A DNA stretch of 64,000 bases, from NCBI GenBank assembly GCA_918797485.1, contig CAKKNE010000006.1, forward strand, positions 3,658,001-3,722,000. Direction: 5' to 3'. The position numbers were made by a program, and so were the translations under genes. Position 1 is the first letter of the stretch, and every line of letters starts with the position of its first letter. Shown piece by piece: positions 10,921 through 23,900 of this stretch. Source of the DNA: Pelagomonas calceolata (Eukaryota; Sar; Pelagophyceae; Pelagomonadales; Pelagomonadaceae). Under the pieces are notes generated by a model. That model was not told where the DNA came from. It saw only the letters and a program-made list of their open reading frames with translations, and did no database searches.

Positions 10921-10978
10921 GACCTCGTAGAGACGGACTCGTAAAGACCTCGTAGAGACGGACTCGTAGAGACGGACG
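10921..10978. repeat. short direct repeats upstream of the polymerase gene
   Basis: A 25-bp unit beginning GACCTCGTAGAGACGGACTC is present twice in tandem, followed by a partial copy, ending about 15 bp before the polymerase ATG in the divergent promoter shared with EMC6. It could be promoter or 5' UTR sequence. Confidence 0.7.
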
Positions 10979-10992
10979 CTTCGTGTGGAGCG

Positions 10993-12738
10993 ATGGCGGA
11001 CGCCTTCGCGCTGGCTCGGCGCTGCGTGCTACATCTCGACCTCGATAGCTTCTTCCTCGCCGTCCACAAGCGGCGCGACCCCACTTTACCGCTGGAATCG
11101 AAGCCGGTCGTCCTCTACCAGTTCCAGGACGTCATCTGCGCCAATCGGAGAGCGAAGGCACTGGGCGTCCAGAAGCACATGCGCCCCCGCGAGGCGCGGG
11201 CGCTCGTCGAGCCGCATGGCTTGGTGATCCACGCGTTCTGCAGGGACTGGCCGGGGCCGCGCGTCCGCTACGGCCCCTACACCGCCGCGTCGCGAGAGTT
11301 CTTCGACGCGCTGGCTGACGCGCTCCGCGCCGCGACCGGCGGCGGGGCGGCGATCGAGCGCGGTTCCATAGACGAGGCCTACGTCGAGCTGGCGATGATG
11401 CCGCAGGACCCGGCGGCCTTCTGCGGCCGACTCCGCGCCGCCGTCGAAGGCGCGACAGGCCTGCGCGTCACGGTCGGCTGCGGTCCGAACAAGCTGCTCG
11501 CCAAGCTGGCGTCGAGCGCCGCCAAGGGCACGGACGCGGCGGTCCGGGTCGTCGACGGCGGCGCGGCGGTCGACGACCTCCTCGCCGCGTCGCCGGCGTC
11601 CCGCCTGCCGGGCCTGAGCAAGCCTCCGGCGGGCGCGAAGACGATTTCCGACCTCCGCGCCTGTGGCGCCGAGCTCGACGACAAGCTGCGCGACAAGGCC
11701 TTCGGCCGCGACGACGCGACGCTCAAGTGCGCGCCGCCGAAGACGGCTCAAGTGGCGAGCTGGACCGGACATTGCGACATGGCGACGCTCTGCCGCCGCG
11801 GCGAGACCGCCGCCGTGGCCTTTCCGGCGCGGCGCGGCGGAGGGTCGTGGCTGTTCGAGCCGCACGACGCCGAGGGGCGGTCGAGCGAACTCACGCGGCC
11901 GCGCTGGGTCGTGCTCGCGCTGTGCATCGATCTCGAGGAACGTTTGCGGCACGACGCCGCTTTGTATCGGAGGCGGCCTACGCGCCTGACGCTGACGATA
12001 CGGCAGCCGGGCACGGATCCCCTGCCCATACCGGGAAACAACTACACGGAGGGGGGCTCGAAGTCGCGATCCGTGCCGTTCCCCGCGCCGCAGCCGTCCC
12101 CACCGGAGGAGGCGGAGGCGCTCGTCAAGCGCATCTGCGGCGGCGTCTCATCTGAAAGCGTAGACGTGCCCGACGACGCGTACGGCCGAATTAGTGCGCT
12201 CGTCGACGCCGTCGCGACGGCGCTCGAGGCCTGGGCGCGGGAGCAGGGCAACCCGCGCGTGGCACACTTATCCCTAGCTGCGGGCCACTTCGACAGCGGC
12301 CCGGCGCCCGTGCCGATCACGGCGCTGTTCAAGCCGTCGCCGAAGAAGAAGAAGCGCCCGGCGCCGGCACCTCCAGCTTCTCCGAGCTTCGCGGGCATCG
12401 ACGGCGCCGACGTGGACCCTGCGACGCTCTCGGAGTTGCCGCCGGCCGTGCGCGCGGACGTGGAGAGACAAATGCGCCTCTGGGAGGGATCTCGCAAGCG
12501 GGGCGGCGGCGTCTCACCCTCGCCGCCCGCGACGCCGGCCTCCAAGAAGAAGCGGACCCCGACGAAGTCGCCGAAGATCACGGCCTACCTCCCGCCGTCT
12601 CCGGCGTCCCCCGCGCCCGCCGCCGCGCTCGACCAGATCCTCGCGATGGGCTTCGGGCCCAACCGGGCGCAGCGAGCGCTCGACGCGGCCAACGGCGACG
12701 CGCAGCGCGCCATCGAGCAGCTGCTGGGGGGCGGCTAA
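10993..12738 (+). CDS. Y-family translesion DNA polymerase (eta/iota-like) with UBM-like and UBA modules
   Basis: An intronless 581-residue frame. Palm motifs are complete: the metal-binding HLDLDSFF (D16/D18) with its aromatic steric-gate position, and ERGSIDEAY (D127/E128). The finger motif CANRRAKALGVQ is also present. A thumb/little-finger region (LRVTVGCGPNKLLAKLAS, LPGLSKPPAG) follows. The tail holds a UBM-like segment (GADVDPATLSELPPAVRADV) and ends in a UBA domain (LDQILAMGFGPNRAQRALDA). These would dock ubiquitinated PCNA at stalled forks, so the enzyme copies past lesions in the nucleus. No eta-type zinc finger is visible. SPKITAYL could be a weak PCNA-binding peptide. Eta versus iota cannot be settled by eye. 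Confidence 0.9.
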   Translation: MADAFALARRCVLHLDLDSFFLAVHKRRDPTLPLESKPVVLYQFQDVICANRRAKALGVQKHMRPREARALVEPHGLVIHAFCRDWPGPRVRYGPYTAASREFFDALADALRAATGGGAAIERGSIDEAYVELAMMPQDPAAFCGRLRAAVEGATGLRVTVGCGPNKLLAKLASSAAKGTDAAVRVVDGGAAVDDLLAASPASRLPGLSKPPAGAKTISDLRACGAELDDKLRDKAFGRDDATLKCAPPKTAQVASWTGHCDMATLCRRGETAAVAFPARRGGGSWLFEPHDAEGRSSELTRPRWVVLALCIDLEERLRHDAALYRRRPTRLTLTIRQPGTDPLPIPGNNYTEGGSKSRSVPFPAPQPSPPEEAEALVKRICGGVSSESVDVPDDAYGRISALVDAVATALEAWAREQGNPRVAHLSLAAGHFDSGPAPVPITALFKPSPKKKKRPAPAPPASPSFAGIDGADVDPATLSELPPAVRADVERQMRLWEGSRKRGGGVSPSPPATPASKKKRTPTKSPKITAYLPPSPASPAPAAALDQILAMGFGPNRAQRALDAANGDAQRAIEQLLGGG

Positions 12739-13814
12739 ACTTGTGTGAGATGTCCTCTGAGTCAAGTTATATATATAGGTCTGTTACTCACCGGGGTGAA
12801 TGCAGCACGTCATTCATTCTTGTCACGCCTAGTCGCTGCTGCAAAGGGAGGATGGGGGAGGCGGTCGCGGCGACCAGGCAACTTCAGTACGTCCGCCATA
12901 AGGAGGGGGCCGAGCTCGTCATCGATGCCCGGGGTTCGACGCCGTTCGTCCGCGGCGTCGGCGGGTGATGAGTACAGAGCGCCACCGAAAGGTGGCGAGA
13001 GCGGCGACGCCGTCGTCCAAGAGGTCGACGGTGCCGCCGGGGGCCCACCGGTAGGTCGGGCAAATAGGGTCTTGGGCGTCTCCCGGCGGCACCGCCGCGC
13101 CGGGTTCTTTAGGTCCACCACGTCGGCGTTCTCAACGCCGACCGGGTCTTGGTGCGACGCCGCCGCGCCTCGGAAGAGACGCGACGGCGCCGCGGGCGCC
13201 GGTCGCGAGGACCGACATACAGGACCTGATCGTCATCAGGTCCTCATCGCTCTGCGTGCACGGCCCACCTAGGAGCATCAGGTGGGCCGAACTCGTTTGC
13301 GGCGCTTCTCCGCCGCGCCGACGAATAGTCGGCGCGACGGCGACACGGCTCCCTCGTACGATTCATCGGTGCGGCGGAGGACGCCGTGCGTCCACCGGAA
13401 CCGCCGCGGAACTCGTTCTGTTATTGAGGGGAGGGCATCGATTGGGTGGTGGTGCCACACGTCGTCAGCGTGTGGTTTGCGTCCAGGTCATCTGAGCGCG
13501 TCCAGCGTCGCGTCTGCTCGGCTCGGCGGCGTCGGACAGCCCGTCGACCGTGAGGCCGACGGGCGGTGGAGGCTTGATGTATGCGCGCGGCAAATCGCCT
13601 ACCTTACTTTTTCGCGCGATGCCGCCGGCCTCGAGAAGGCGCGGCGGCGTGGTGGATTACCGACAGGTCGGCAGGTGCGGCGGCGCCGTCGTCCCCAAGA
13701 GGTCGACAAGCGCAGCCACGAGTTTTCGACACAAGGTCGGCTAAAATTTGGGTGACGCCGCCGGCCCCCAGCGTAGGGCGCGACGGCGTCGAACGGCCTC
13801 AAGAGGCCGGTGAT
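12739..13814. other. non-coding block rich in short perfect hairpins
   Basis: About 1.08 kb between two converging genes. No supported coding frame is present. At least eight perfect inverted repeats with short loops occur. Examples are CGCCACC/GGTGGCG around GAAA at 12980-12997, a 10-bp stem at 13221-13244, a 10-bp stem at 13261-13289, a 9-bp stem at 13314-13336, an 8-bp stem at 13539-13564 and a 7-bp stem at 13794-13809. A related word, CCGTCGTCC..AAGAGGTCGAC, occurs near 13010 and 13687. It may be a structured RNA, paired 3' UTRs or a palindromic repeat cluster. Confidence 0.6.
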
Positions 13815-14988
13815 CTAGAGCGCGGCCTTGAGAGGAGGAGAGATTGGCGCCGGAGTCAGAGGCGAGATCGGCGCGTCTGGCTCCTCGGCAGCATCGTCCT
13901 TGGCCTCCTCGGCGAGGTTGGCCAGGTCCTCAGCTGAACCAATGCTGTCCACTTTCTTCTTCAAGTAATTGGTCGCGCTCCCGAATGACTCGGAAATTCT
14001 CCCCACGTATTGGTTTCCCGATGCCGCTGAGGCTGCGTAGGTACTTGAGAGTTCAGAGAAGAGGATGTAGAGAGCCACCGAGAAGGTGAAGAGCCCAACA
14101 ATGACGCAGATCGCGGCAAAGATTGCGCCTTGGAATACTCCCTGAGGGTCACCCGCCTCCTCGTCGTCCGAGTTGCTTCGCGCCTGGAGCATGGTGGCGC
14201 CAAAGAACGTAAAGATGACCTGCACTGCCGCGACTTTAGCTAACAGGTCGTCTGAATCATCAACGTAAGGCTCGAAATGAGCCATGACAATGTAATAGAC
14301 CATAGCTCCCAAGAGGCCGAGGGCCGTTTGCGTGGTAGTCGATGGCTCCTCGTCAGAACCGAAGAAAGCTAAAAGACCCGTGAGGTAGAGGCGACGGATG
14401 AGCTCGACGACGGCGAACCACCAGTAGCGCGGCTCGTATTCTTCGAAGAGGAACCTAATCCGGTCGAGGCGGCGGTCGTTGTCGCGCTTGTTGATCTTTT
14501 CGTCCATGCCGTCGGAGGTCGTGGTCGGGTTGATCCGCTTCCGGTACCAGAAGAGCGTGGCAAAACAGAGCACGGGGATTCCGATCGGATAAATGGCTAC
14601 CATGATCCAGGTGAAGATCGACGTGAGCTTGTAGCGTCTGCTTCGGCAATTGATCGACATGTCGGCCATAAGCACCTTAAGCTTACCTGGACTGCGGCCC
14701 CGCGCATCGAACTTTACGCAGTTGAAGTAGCGCAAGACCGCCGAGGAGTTGGACGGAAAGACGAGGTATACTAGAATAAATGCAAAGTACGTCCACTTGT
14801 CTACTTTTTTTGCATATCGGCAGGCAAAGTAAGTCAGCACCAGGACGACGATGGGCCAGATCGTCGAAATCTCCATCGACCAGATGTAATCTACCCAAGG
14901 AAACATGCAGGCCGTGCGCGCCACGCCCGAGAGGTCCAGCGACGCGAAGCCAAAGAATCGAGCGACTTGCTCGTAGGCCACGGGCCAC
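13815..14988 (-). CDS. giant gene, last exon: polytopic TRP/7TM-like C-terminal domain
   Basis: This exon begins inside the [19 protein letters not shown] segment and ends at the stop at 13815. Hydrophobic segments visible include [97 protein letters not shown] and [20 protein letters not shown]. The linker [19 protein letters not shown] is typical of the multi-span region that ends many stramenopile GCC2/GCC3 proteins. Topology resembles TRP-like or 7TM proteins, but transport or signalling is unproven. The tail is acidic and Pro-rich and probably cytosolic. The junction with the previous exon reads LFPTIP-WPVAYEQ, which supports one continuous protein. Confidence 0.75.
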
Positions 14989-17900
14989 CTGTGTGCAAAT
15001 CGACCAGTGAGCCGGCGGAATGTCATTTCTCTCGACGAGTGACAGTCCGATGAAGGCAAATTGAACCTTTATTTGCGCACTGGGGGCAACGGAATCGTGG
15101 GAAATAACGGATGAACGCCCGACACAATCTGGTAGCACCCGATCACGATCTTGAGTTTGGTCAACGCCGTGGACCGCTTCTTCTTCTCCCGTGCCGGAGC
15201 TCCGATGCTAGCGTCGGAGGAACGCGCCTCGGCCGGCCCCGATTTTGGTGAGGAGCGCTCGGCGGCCTCCGTGTGCGCCTGCTGCTTCGCTTTGTCTTCG
15301 GTTTCAGAGGACCGTCTCTCCGCGTGGTCGACGACGCTGTCCATGACGGCATCGTTGCAACAATCTTGATCGACGCATGCCGTGACCGACGCCTCCCACG
15401 TGTCGGGGTGAAGACTCACGTACAGCAACGCCGCGAGCAGCGCAAATACGGTGATAACTATGAGGACGAAAATCGCTATTGAGGTCTTAGCGCACTCGTC
15501 GCACGTGAGATTAGTAAACGAAAAGTAGTGGTTTTTCTCGCACACGTTGCAAAGCGGGCCCTTATGGCCCTTGCGGCAGAGGCCGTCGCCGTAGCTGGTC
15601 TGATTCTGATTCAGGCCTGGCTGCGCGCCCTTGCAAGATTTCCGGTAATAACAGCGGTAGATCGAGTCCTCGAGCTCCGTGGCACGCCAGTACCGCTCCT
15701 TCACGGGCAGGGCCTCGAGCGTCGTCGCTTTGCGGCACGTATCGACACCAGACCCCAGGGCGTCACACGGTTCGCAGCATTCCTTAAAGACACAGTCATT
15801 GGGGTCATCTTCGCTGGCACACTGCTCTTGCAGGGCCGACGTATTGCTACAGGACACGCCACTTGTGCCAGCCTCAAAGGGGACCCGATAGTAGCCTTGG
15901 AGGCACGTGAAACAACCGGTCTTGCCTTCGCCGCTCGTCGTGGAAAACGGCACGCACGGCTGGCACGTACTCTGCCCAGACATGGACGTATACGTGCCCG
16001 TGAGGCAATCCGAACACTCAAACGCGCCGCTCTGAGAAAATTTCCCCGCCGGACAGTCTCTGGTTAGGCCGACGAACGAGCCAGGTGGCCCGACACGGAT
16101 AAAATTCACGTCAGAGCGTCTGATACCATCTAAGCTCGCGTCCTCGTCGATAGAGGCTGACGAAAGGACATCTGAAGCGTCTAATGACTTCTGAAGCGTC
16201 CCGGTTTCGATGGCTTCTAGGAACTGCGACTTGAAGTCGTCCAACATCAGCGCTGAAACGTTGTCCATGTTCTCGCCCCAGACGCCCGTGTAATTCGCCT
16301 CGACCGTGAAGAAAAGATTGTTCGAGAAGCTCTCCGTCGAATTGGCGGAACTAAAAGCGTCCTGTGAGAGGGCCGGTTCAATTGTCACGACAACAGGTTG
16401 ATCGGCTAAGTCCCCAATGACGTCCTTCAGCAGACTCGCGAGGGCACTTCGATTTTTCTGGCTGTCGAGGTATCCTTCTAGCTCGAGGCTCGAGTCTAGA
16501 GTAATCACGTAGCTCGGATTCGCGTTGGTGGCTACTCCCGCTTCCGCCAGGGCGCACCCTGACGCGCCGGCTTCGCTCACCGTTCCTGGTTCGCAGGGCG
16601 CGCAAGAAGACGCGCCCGACCCGCTAAATCGTCCCGCGGCACACTTGGACGGCTTGGTCGCTCCCCTCGTGGCGACGTATTCGCCGCCAGAAGCCAGGTC
16701 GCACGCCGTGGCCCGTTTTCTAGAGACGTACCGCCCTTCCTCGCATTGGATGCACTCCACCGCTCCGGCGCCCGGGGAGTAGGTGCCTGGAAGACACCGT
16801 TCCTGTTCGAAAGCTCCCGACTTTGCCACGAAAGACCCCGCGTCGGCAAGCTTGCACTCGCCCCTGCCCTCCTTTTTGGCGAATTTGCCTTTCTCACAGG
16901 GCTTGCACTCGCCAGGGCCAGCGGGCTTCGCCTTACCTACCTCACACATGGAGCAACTGGTCGCTCCTTCCTGACTAGACTTCCCAGCATCACACGACGT
17001 ACATGAGGCTTCGCCCTTTTTTGAGCTAAACGTGCCGGCCGCACAAGGGTTACATGTCGAGCTAGAAGACTCCGCGGAGAACTCTCCCGCGGGACACTTC
17101 GTCTGTTCCTTTGCCCCAAGTTCCTTCACGAAGAACCCAGCATTTGCCAGCGAGCACGCGGGCGCGCCTTCGTCAGGCATATACTTTCCTGCTGGACACA
17201 GGGCCTGCCCCGTCGCGCCCGTGCCCTCGGCATAATTTCCGGACTCGGCTGCCTTACATTCGCCCAGGCCTATCTCGTCCGCGTACCTTCCCGGTGCGCA
17301 TAGGGAACACTCGGAGCTACCACTTCCACTCGCGTGTTTGCCCCTTGGACACGGTTCTTGCTTTATTGCGCCCTCGGAAGCGACGAAGTGGCCAGAGGTC
17401 GCAGGCGTGCAGCCAGACTTGCCCATGTTCACATTGAACTCGCCCTTCGGACATAAAGAACACTCGGTGGAACTTGGACTACTCGAGAACTTTCCAACTG
17501 GACAGCTCTCCTGACCAAAGGCGCCCTCGACGCCAACAAACGATCCAGAGTTGGCCGATACGCATCCAAACAATCCCGGGCCGGGCGAGTACGTTCCGCG
17601 TGCGCATATTACATCAGTCGTGGCACCCTCCTCCGCGACGAAGTAGCCTTGCCTCGCGAGCGTGCACTCAGGCGTCTTGGCCGATGCGGCGTATTTTCCA
17701 CGCTCACACAGAGTGCACTCCGAGTTGCCCGAGCCGCTCGCGTGATGACCCTCGGGGCACGGCTCCTGCTTAGAAGCGCGGTCCTCAGCAACAAAACAGC
17801 CCGGCTCGGCGGACACGCACTCGATGGCGCCTTCCGAAGCGGCGTATTTTCCCGCAGAGCAAGGGGTGCACTCGCTCGAGCCCGAAATGGAGAACGAACC

Positions 17901-20900
17901 TGGCTGACACGGCAACTGCGCCGTCGCGCCCGTGGTACCACGCGCTCCATCCTCCCGCAATCGTCTCCCAGGATTTGCGGCGAAAAAGCCAGCGACTGCG
18001 AGAGAACAGACGGCCGTGCCCCCCTTATCCGCATAGTAGCCTTCCGGGCAGTTCTGGCACGCACGGGCTTCTGACGTGTCTGCAAACCTCCCAGGGGCGC
18101 AAGGTGTCGATTCCGTCGCTCCAGGCGCGTCGACGAAGGAGCCGGCGGCGGCAGATGTGCACCGCGAAGAGCCCGGGTCGACAGCGTATTTGCCTACAGG
18201 GCACTCCGTCTCCTTCGAGTCTCCTTCGACGGCGACGAACCAGCCTGGCTTCGCGAACGTGCACTTTGTCGCGCCCGTGGCCTCGGAGAAGGTCCCGGCC
18301 GGGCAGACCAAGCACTCGTTGGCCCCGGGGCCCGGCGAGTAGTAGCCTTCCTCGCATGGGATCTGTTTCGTTCTATCACTATCCTTGACGTAGTGGCCCG
18401 CCTCTGCTAGAGAACACGTCGCCGTGCCCGGCTCCTCGGCGTAGGAGCCAGGCTCGCACGGCGTGCACTTAGTAGCTTTCGGACCAGAAAATTCACCAAC
18501 CGAGCACTTCGTCTCCTCGGACGCGCCTGTGTGGAAATCGACGAGTGAGTAGGGCGCACTCGGTTAAGTCGAGCGTGGGACCCGCACCACCACACCATCA
18601 AGCAGACGTCGCGTCGATGGCGTGCTGGTCGAAGGCGACGTGAACTAGTGACTTCTGCACGGCGACGTGCCGACGTCCGAGACGTAGTAGCCGGGCCTGG
18701 CGTCAAGACAGCTCGACTGGCCCTCGGCGTTCGTGTAGGTACCGGCCTCGCACTGAACCTCGTCCAGAGCGCCGAGCGCTGCGACATAATATCCTTTTTT
18801 GGCGTCATCGCAAGTCACGGTGCCCTCGGTGGCGGCGTACTTGCCCACCGCGCACTCGAAGCACTCTTTGGCCCCTTCGCCCGGCGAATAGCGGCCGCTC
18901 GGGCACGGCACCGGTGCCGTTCTGGCCGTGTCGGTGGCTAAGGAACCCACCGCGGCACGAGAATCGTTTTCGGGGACATAGAAGCCAGCTTGGGCGAGGT
19001 CGCAGCTCGCTGTGCCCGAGGTGGCGGCAAACGAGCCGGCTGGACAAGATTCGCAAACAAAAGCGGCCGGATCTGAGGTTTTGCCAGGCGGGCACTCCTC
19101 CTGCTTCGACGCGCCGACGGCGTCCACGAAGTAGCCAGGCTTGGCGTCGAGGCAGCTCGACTGGCCCTTGGCGTCGGTGTAGGTGCCGCGCTCGCATTTC
19201 TTCTCCTCGGACGCGCCCTCCTTGTCCACATAATGTCCGAGTTCGGCTAGCTCGCACAGACTCGCCTTGTTGGACCGGGCGAAGGTCCCGAGCGAGCATC
19301 GAATGCAGTTCTTGCCACCCTCCCCCGGGGAGTAGCTGCCTTTGAGGCACTCCACCTCCTTCGTCGCCCCCGTTCCAACCTGTGCGATAACAAGTTCACG
19401 GCGCCTTCGACGCGACGTCTGCTCGATGGCGTGGCTGTGCGGATCTCTCACCGTTCGACGTAGCCAGCGCAACCGCATTGTCGCCGCGAAGGTATTTGTG
19501 ACGTACCCGATTTTCCACACTGGTTCTAACAACGACGAACCCGGGCTCGGCCAGCGTGCAGGTGTCCGTGCGTTTGGTAGCCGCGAAGCGCCCCGCCGCG
19601 CAGTCTTGACACGAGCTCTGGGCCGAGCCGGAGTATCGTCCTGGATCACAATCTATCGGCGACGAGGAGCCCTCTTTGGGCACGTACGTTCCGGGATCTG
19701 CGGGCAAGCAGCCGGACTGGCCTTCGGTGTCCGTGTACCTTCCTGCAGCACATTTTGTCTGCTTGGAAGACCCCGGTTGCCTTACGAAGTGCCCTTTGCC
19801 AGCGGGCGTGCAGCTAGTGGCACCGGACTTGTCCGAGAACGAACCGACCGCACACTCGGTGCACTCGAGCGCGCCTGCTCCCGGCGAGTATTTGCCCGGA
19901 TCGCACTCCTTGTCGTCCGACGCGCCATCCTTGGCGACAAACGATCCTTTTTCGGCCGGGTTGCAGCTGACCGTACCGTCCTTGTCGGCGAAGGTGCCCT
20001 TCTCGCAGGGTTCGCATCGCTTGGCGCCCGACCCCGAGAAAGTTCCTTCAGGACACTGCTTCTGCTCTCTTTTCCCTTCTTCGTCAACATAATAGCCAGG
20101 GTCCGCGGGCAAGCAAGCCGATTGGCCGGACTCCTTTGTGTAGCGGCCAGCTGGACACTGCTTTTGCTCCGAAGACCGCTCCTTGTCCACAAAGGAGCCA
20201 GCCGCGGCGAGCTCGCATTCCTTTGCGCCTGTCTTGGCCGCAAACGAGCCTAGTGAACAGTCGATGCACTCGTCGAGGCCCGGACCCGGAGCGTGAGTCC
20301 CGATCGGACATGGCAGAGGCTTCTTTGTTCTGTCGGCGACGTAGGATCCTGCCTGGGCAAACTCGCAGCTCGCGGCGCCCGGCTTATCGGCGTATGAACC
20401 AGATAGGCATGTCTCGCACTTGCTTTCGCCGGAGCCAGAGAATTCGCCCCTGGCGCATTCCTCCTGCTTCGACGCGCCGTCAGACGGGACGAAGGAGCCG
20501 GGCGTGGCGGGCAGGCAGCTCGACTGGCCCTCATCGCTCGTGTACGTGCCGCGCTCACACTCCTTTGGTTCGGACGCGCCCTCCTCGTCCACGTACCAGC
20601 CAGGCCTGGCAGGCTCGCACCGAGCTGCCTTCTTGGACTTGGCGTACGTACCCAACGGACACTTCGCGCACTCTCGGGCCCCTGAACCCGGCGAGTAGTA
20701 GCCCTCGTCGCATGGGATCTCTTCGGTTCTGTCGTTGTCCGAGACATAGTGGCCCTCGCTGGCGAGTTTGCAGCTCGGCGAGCCCGAGTCTTTGGCGTAC
20801 GAGCCAGACTGACACGGGGCGCACGAAGTAGCTTCTGACCCCGACGTTTCGCCGGGCATACACTTTTTTGGCTCCTTCAACCATCCCGGCGTAGGGACAT

Positions 20901-23900
20901 ATTCCCCGGGCTCAGCGGGCAGGCACGTCGACTGGCCCTCGGTCTTAGTGTATTTTCCAGAGTCGCACTGCGTCGGCGCCGTCAAGCCCTCGCGGCCGAC
21001 GTACCTGTGGAGAAGTCAACCAGTGAGTCGCGGAATCGATGGCGTCGATCACACCATCGAGCAGACGTCGCGTCGATGGCGTGGAGAACGACGCACGAAG
21101 GCATGAAGTCTTGATTCCTGCACAGGCGACGCACTCTCCAGGTAAAGCTTTCTTGCAGACCGATTGGGCCTTTGCATCAGTGTACGTGCCGGGTGAGCAC
21201 TTGACGCACGTGTCGGCTCCCGAACCCGGCGAGTAGGAGCCCTTTTCGCACGGGATCGGTTCCGTTCTATCGCCGTCGTCCGAGACGTAGTAGCCCGGAT
21301 CGGCGAGTGTGCAGCTCGACGAGCCCGCGGTGCTGGCGAAAGAGCCATCCGGACAAGTTCTGCACGCATCAGCGGCAGGATCCGACGTTTCGCCGGCCTT
21401 ACATGCCTCTGGATCGCTCGACCAGCCCTCGTTAGGGACCTTGAAGCCGGGCGTGGCTGGCAGGCACGCCGACTGGCCAGTGGTTTTCGTGTAGAAGCCC
21501 TTCTTGCACTTCGTCTGCGTTGACGATCCCGCCGCGTCCACGTAGCTTCCAGCCGCTGCATCCTCGCACTTCGTGGCGCCTTTGTCGGCCGCAAACGTAC
21601 CGAGCGAACATGCAATGCACTCGCTGGCGCCTGGACCCGGCGAGTAGGTTCCGTTCGCACACTGGATCTGTTTCGTCCTATTATCGTCCGAGACGTAGGA
21701 GCCCGCGTCCGCGAGCTTGCAGCTCGCCGAGCGCGGCTTCGAGGCATACGTGCCGTTCGCGCAAGGCGTGCACGCGCTCTCGCCGGAGCCGGAGTACGTG
21801 CCGACGTCACAGGGATCTTGCGTCGACGCGCCGTCGAACGGGACGATGGAGCCGGGCGTGGCGGGGAAGCACGTCGACCGGCCCTCGGCGTTCGTGTAGG
21901 TGCCGGCCTTGCACTTCGTCTGGTTCGATGCGCCCTCATTGTCGACAAAGTAGCCCTTATCGGCTAGCTTGCAGCTGGGGCTACCTGGCTGCTCGGCATA
22001 AGTGCCGAGTGAACAATTGCGGCACTCAACCGCGGCCGTCCCGGAAGTCTTGCCCGGTGGACATTCTAAGGCCTCCGACGCCCCCGTCGTGCTCACGTAC
22101 TGTCCAGGGGCAGCGTCTCTACAGCTGCTCGATGAAGCAAATTCGGCGTATTTGCCTTTGGAGCAGTCCGTGCATTTAAAATGACCAGCGCCCGAAAAGG
22201 TGCCCGCCGGGCACGGCAACTGTTTGTCGGCACCAGAGTACGCTCCAACCGTCGGCGAGGGCGTGGTGGTGTTGTCAACGGTTTCGGGCGCAAAAAACTC
22301 GACGGTCTCGCCCAGGCCAAAGTCTCCATCCGAGCTGTAGATCACGTTGCCGTTCAGCTCGAGGTAGTACGATCCGTCGCCAAAACCGCAGCAGATCCCA
22401 TCGCTCGCGCTATCTCGGATCTCGAAGGTGTAGTTCTGGCCCCCGCAAATCTGAACTTCTTCTATAAGCTCCGTATCTCGTTGCGAGTAAGGCCCGCCGC
22501 TATTAGGATAACAAGGAGAAGTCACGCTCCAAGTGGTCTCACTCGGGTAGTTATCCGTCTTCAGGATCAGTTTGAACGTCTGGTCGCAGGAGGCTCGACA
22601 GGTTGTTGTCGGCGCGCGCGTCGCCGTCGGCGCGGGCGTCGCCGTGGGCGCGGGCGTTGGTTCTGGCGGGCAGTCCTTATAGTACATCTCGTAGGCGCCA
22701 TCACATGTGTTGGAATCAAGAGACGGAGGGCCCGGGCAAAAGCCGTCGCCCTCGCAGTAGTGGCCGCAGGCCACTTCTCGGCAATGAGGGACGGAGCCGT
22801 AGCCGCCGTAGTAGTAGTAGTTGTCCCCGTAGCTCTCAAACGGGAAGCAGCTTCCCGTGTTCGTGAACGTCATGCCGGGAATATCAGCCGCGCACTTGCC
22901 CACGCCGTACGATGCGGGGTCGGTATCAGGCACGTAGCCGTCGGGGACCTCGGGCAAGCCAGTCGTCGGCTTGGGTGTCACCGTCGGCGCGAATGTAGGC
23001 CTAGGCGACGGAACAGCCGTCGGCGCGGGCGTCACCGTCGGCGCGGACGTGGGCGTCACCGTCGGCGCGAACGTAGGCCTAGGCGACGGATCGGCCGTCG
23101 GCGCCAGCGTCACGGCCCCGCAGTACTTCCTGTAGACGTCGAAGGCACCACAGTTGTCCAGACTACCATCGGTCCCACACTCGCCGTCGCCCTCGCAGAG
23201 CTCGCCGCAGGCCACAATGTCGCAAGTAGCAAGGTTTGGATCGTCAGGACACTCGTCGACCGAAACGGGCACGAGCACACCACATGGGTCGGCTGTCGGC
23301 TCGGGCGTCACCGTCGGCGCGAATGTAGGCCTAGGTGACGGGTCGGCCGTCGGATTATGCGACACCGTCGGTGCGAACGTGCCACCAGCAAGACCACCAC
23401 CACACGCGCAACACTGCTCGCTCGCCGTGAAATCCTCGTCGTCGTAGCTTCCACAACCTCCAGGAAAGCTGTCATACCACGACGAGCAAGTATCACCGTA
23501 GCTATCCGCGGTCGAATCGTCGTTCACGCATGGGCCGGCCGTCGGCTTGGGCGTCACCGTCGGCGCTTGAGTGTCGCTCGAAACAAAGTCGTGGCCGTAG
23601 AGCTGGAGCGTCCACGACACCAGGACGCCATCGTCGTCCCCGTCGTCGTCGGCGTAGTACCACTCGGCCCAGTATGGCTCCGACCCGAGGTCGTCGTCGT
23701 CGCCGCTCCCCGCTCTCCGATCCGCCACGCGGAGCGTGAACGCGCCCTCGTCCGCGCGCTCGCCCCAGTGTCTCAGGGTGGTATACTTGTGGTGCGTGTA
23801 GCGCGTGCCGAACTCGAGCTTGTCGTCCGTGAGCAGCGAGGTGACGCCGTTCCTCTCCAATTCGATCCGCAGATCGCCCCGCCGGGGGTGTTCTATAGTC

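Noticed and set aside
22181-23338. Long plus-strand frames antisense to the giant gene (also 30554-31435 and 23357-24226)
   Set aside because: They are Arg- and Gly-rich mirror frames of Pro/Thr and Ser-rich coding repeats. The minus strand has conserved cysteine, protease and P-domain motifs.
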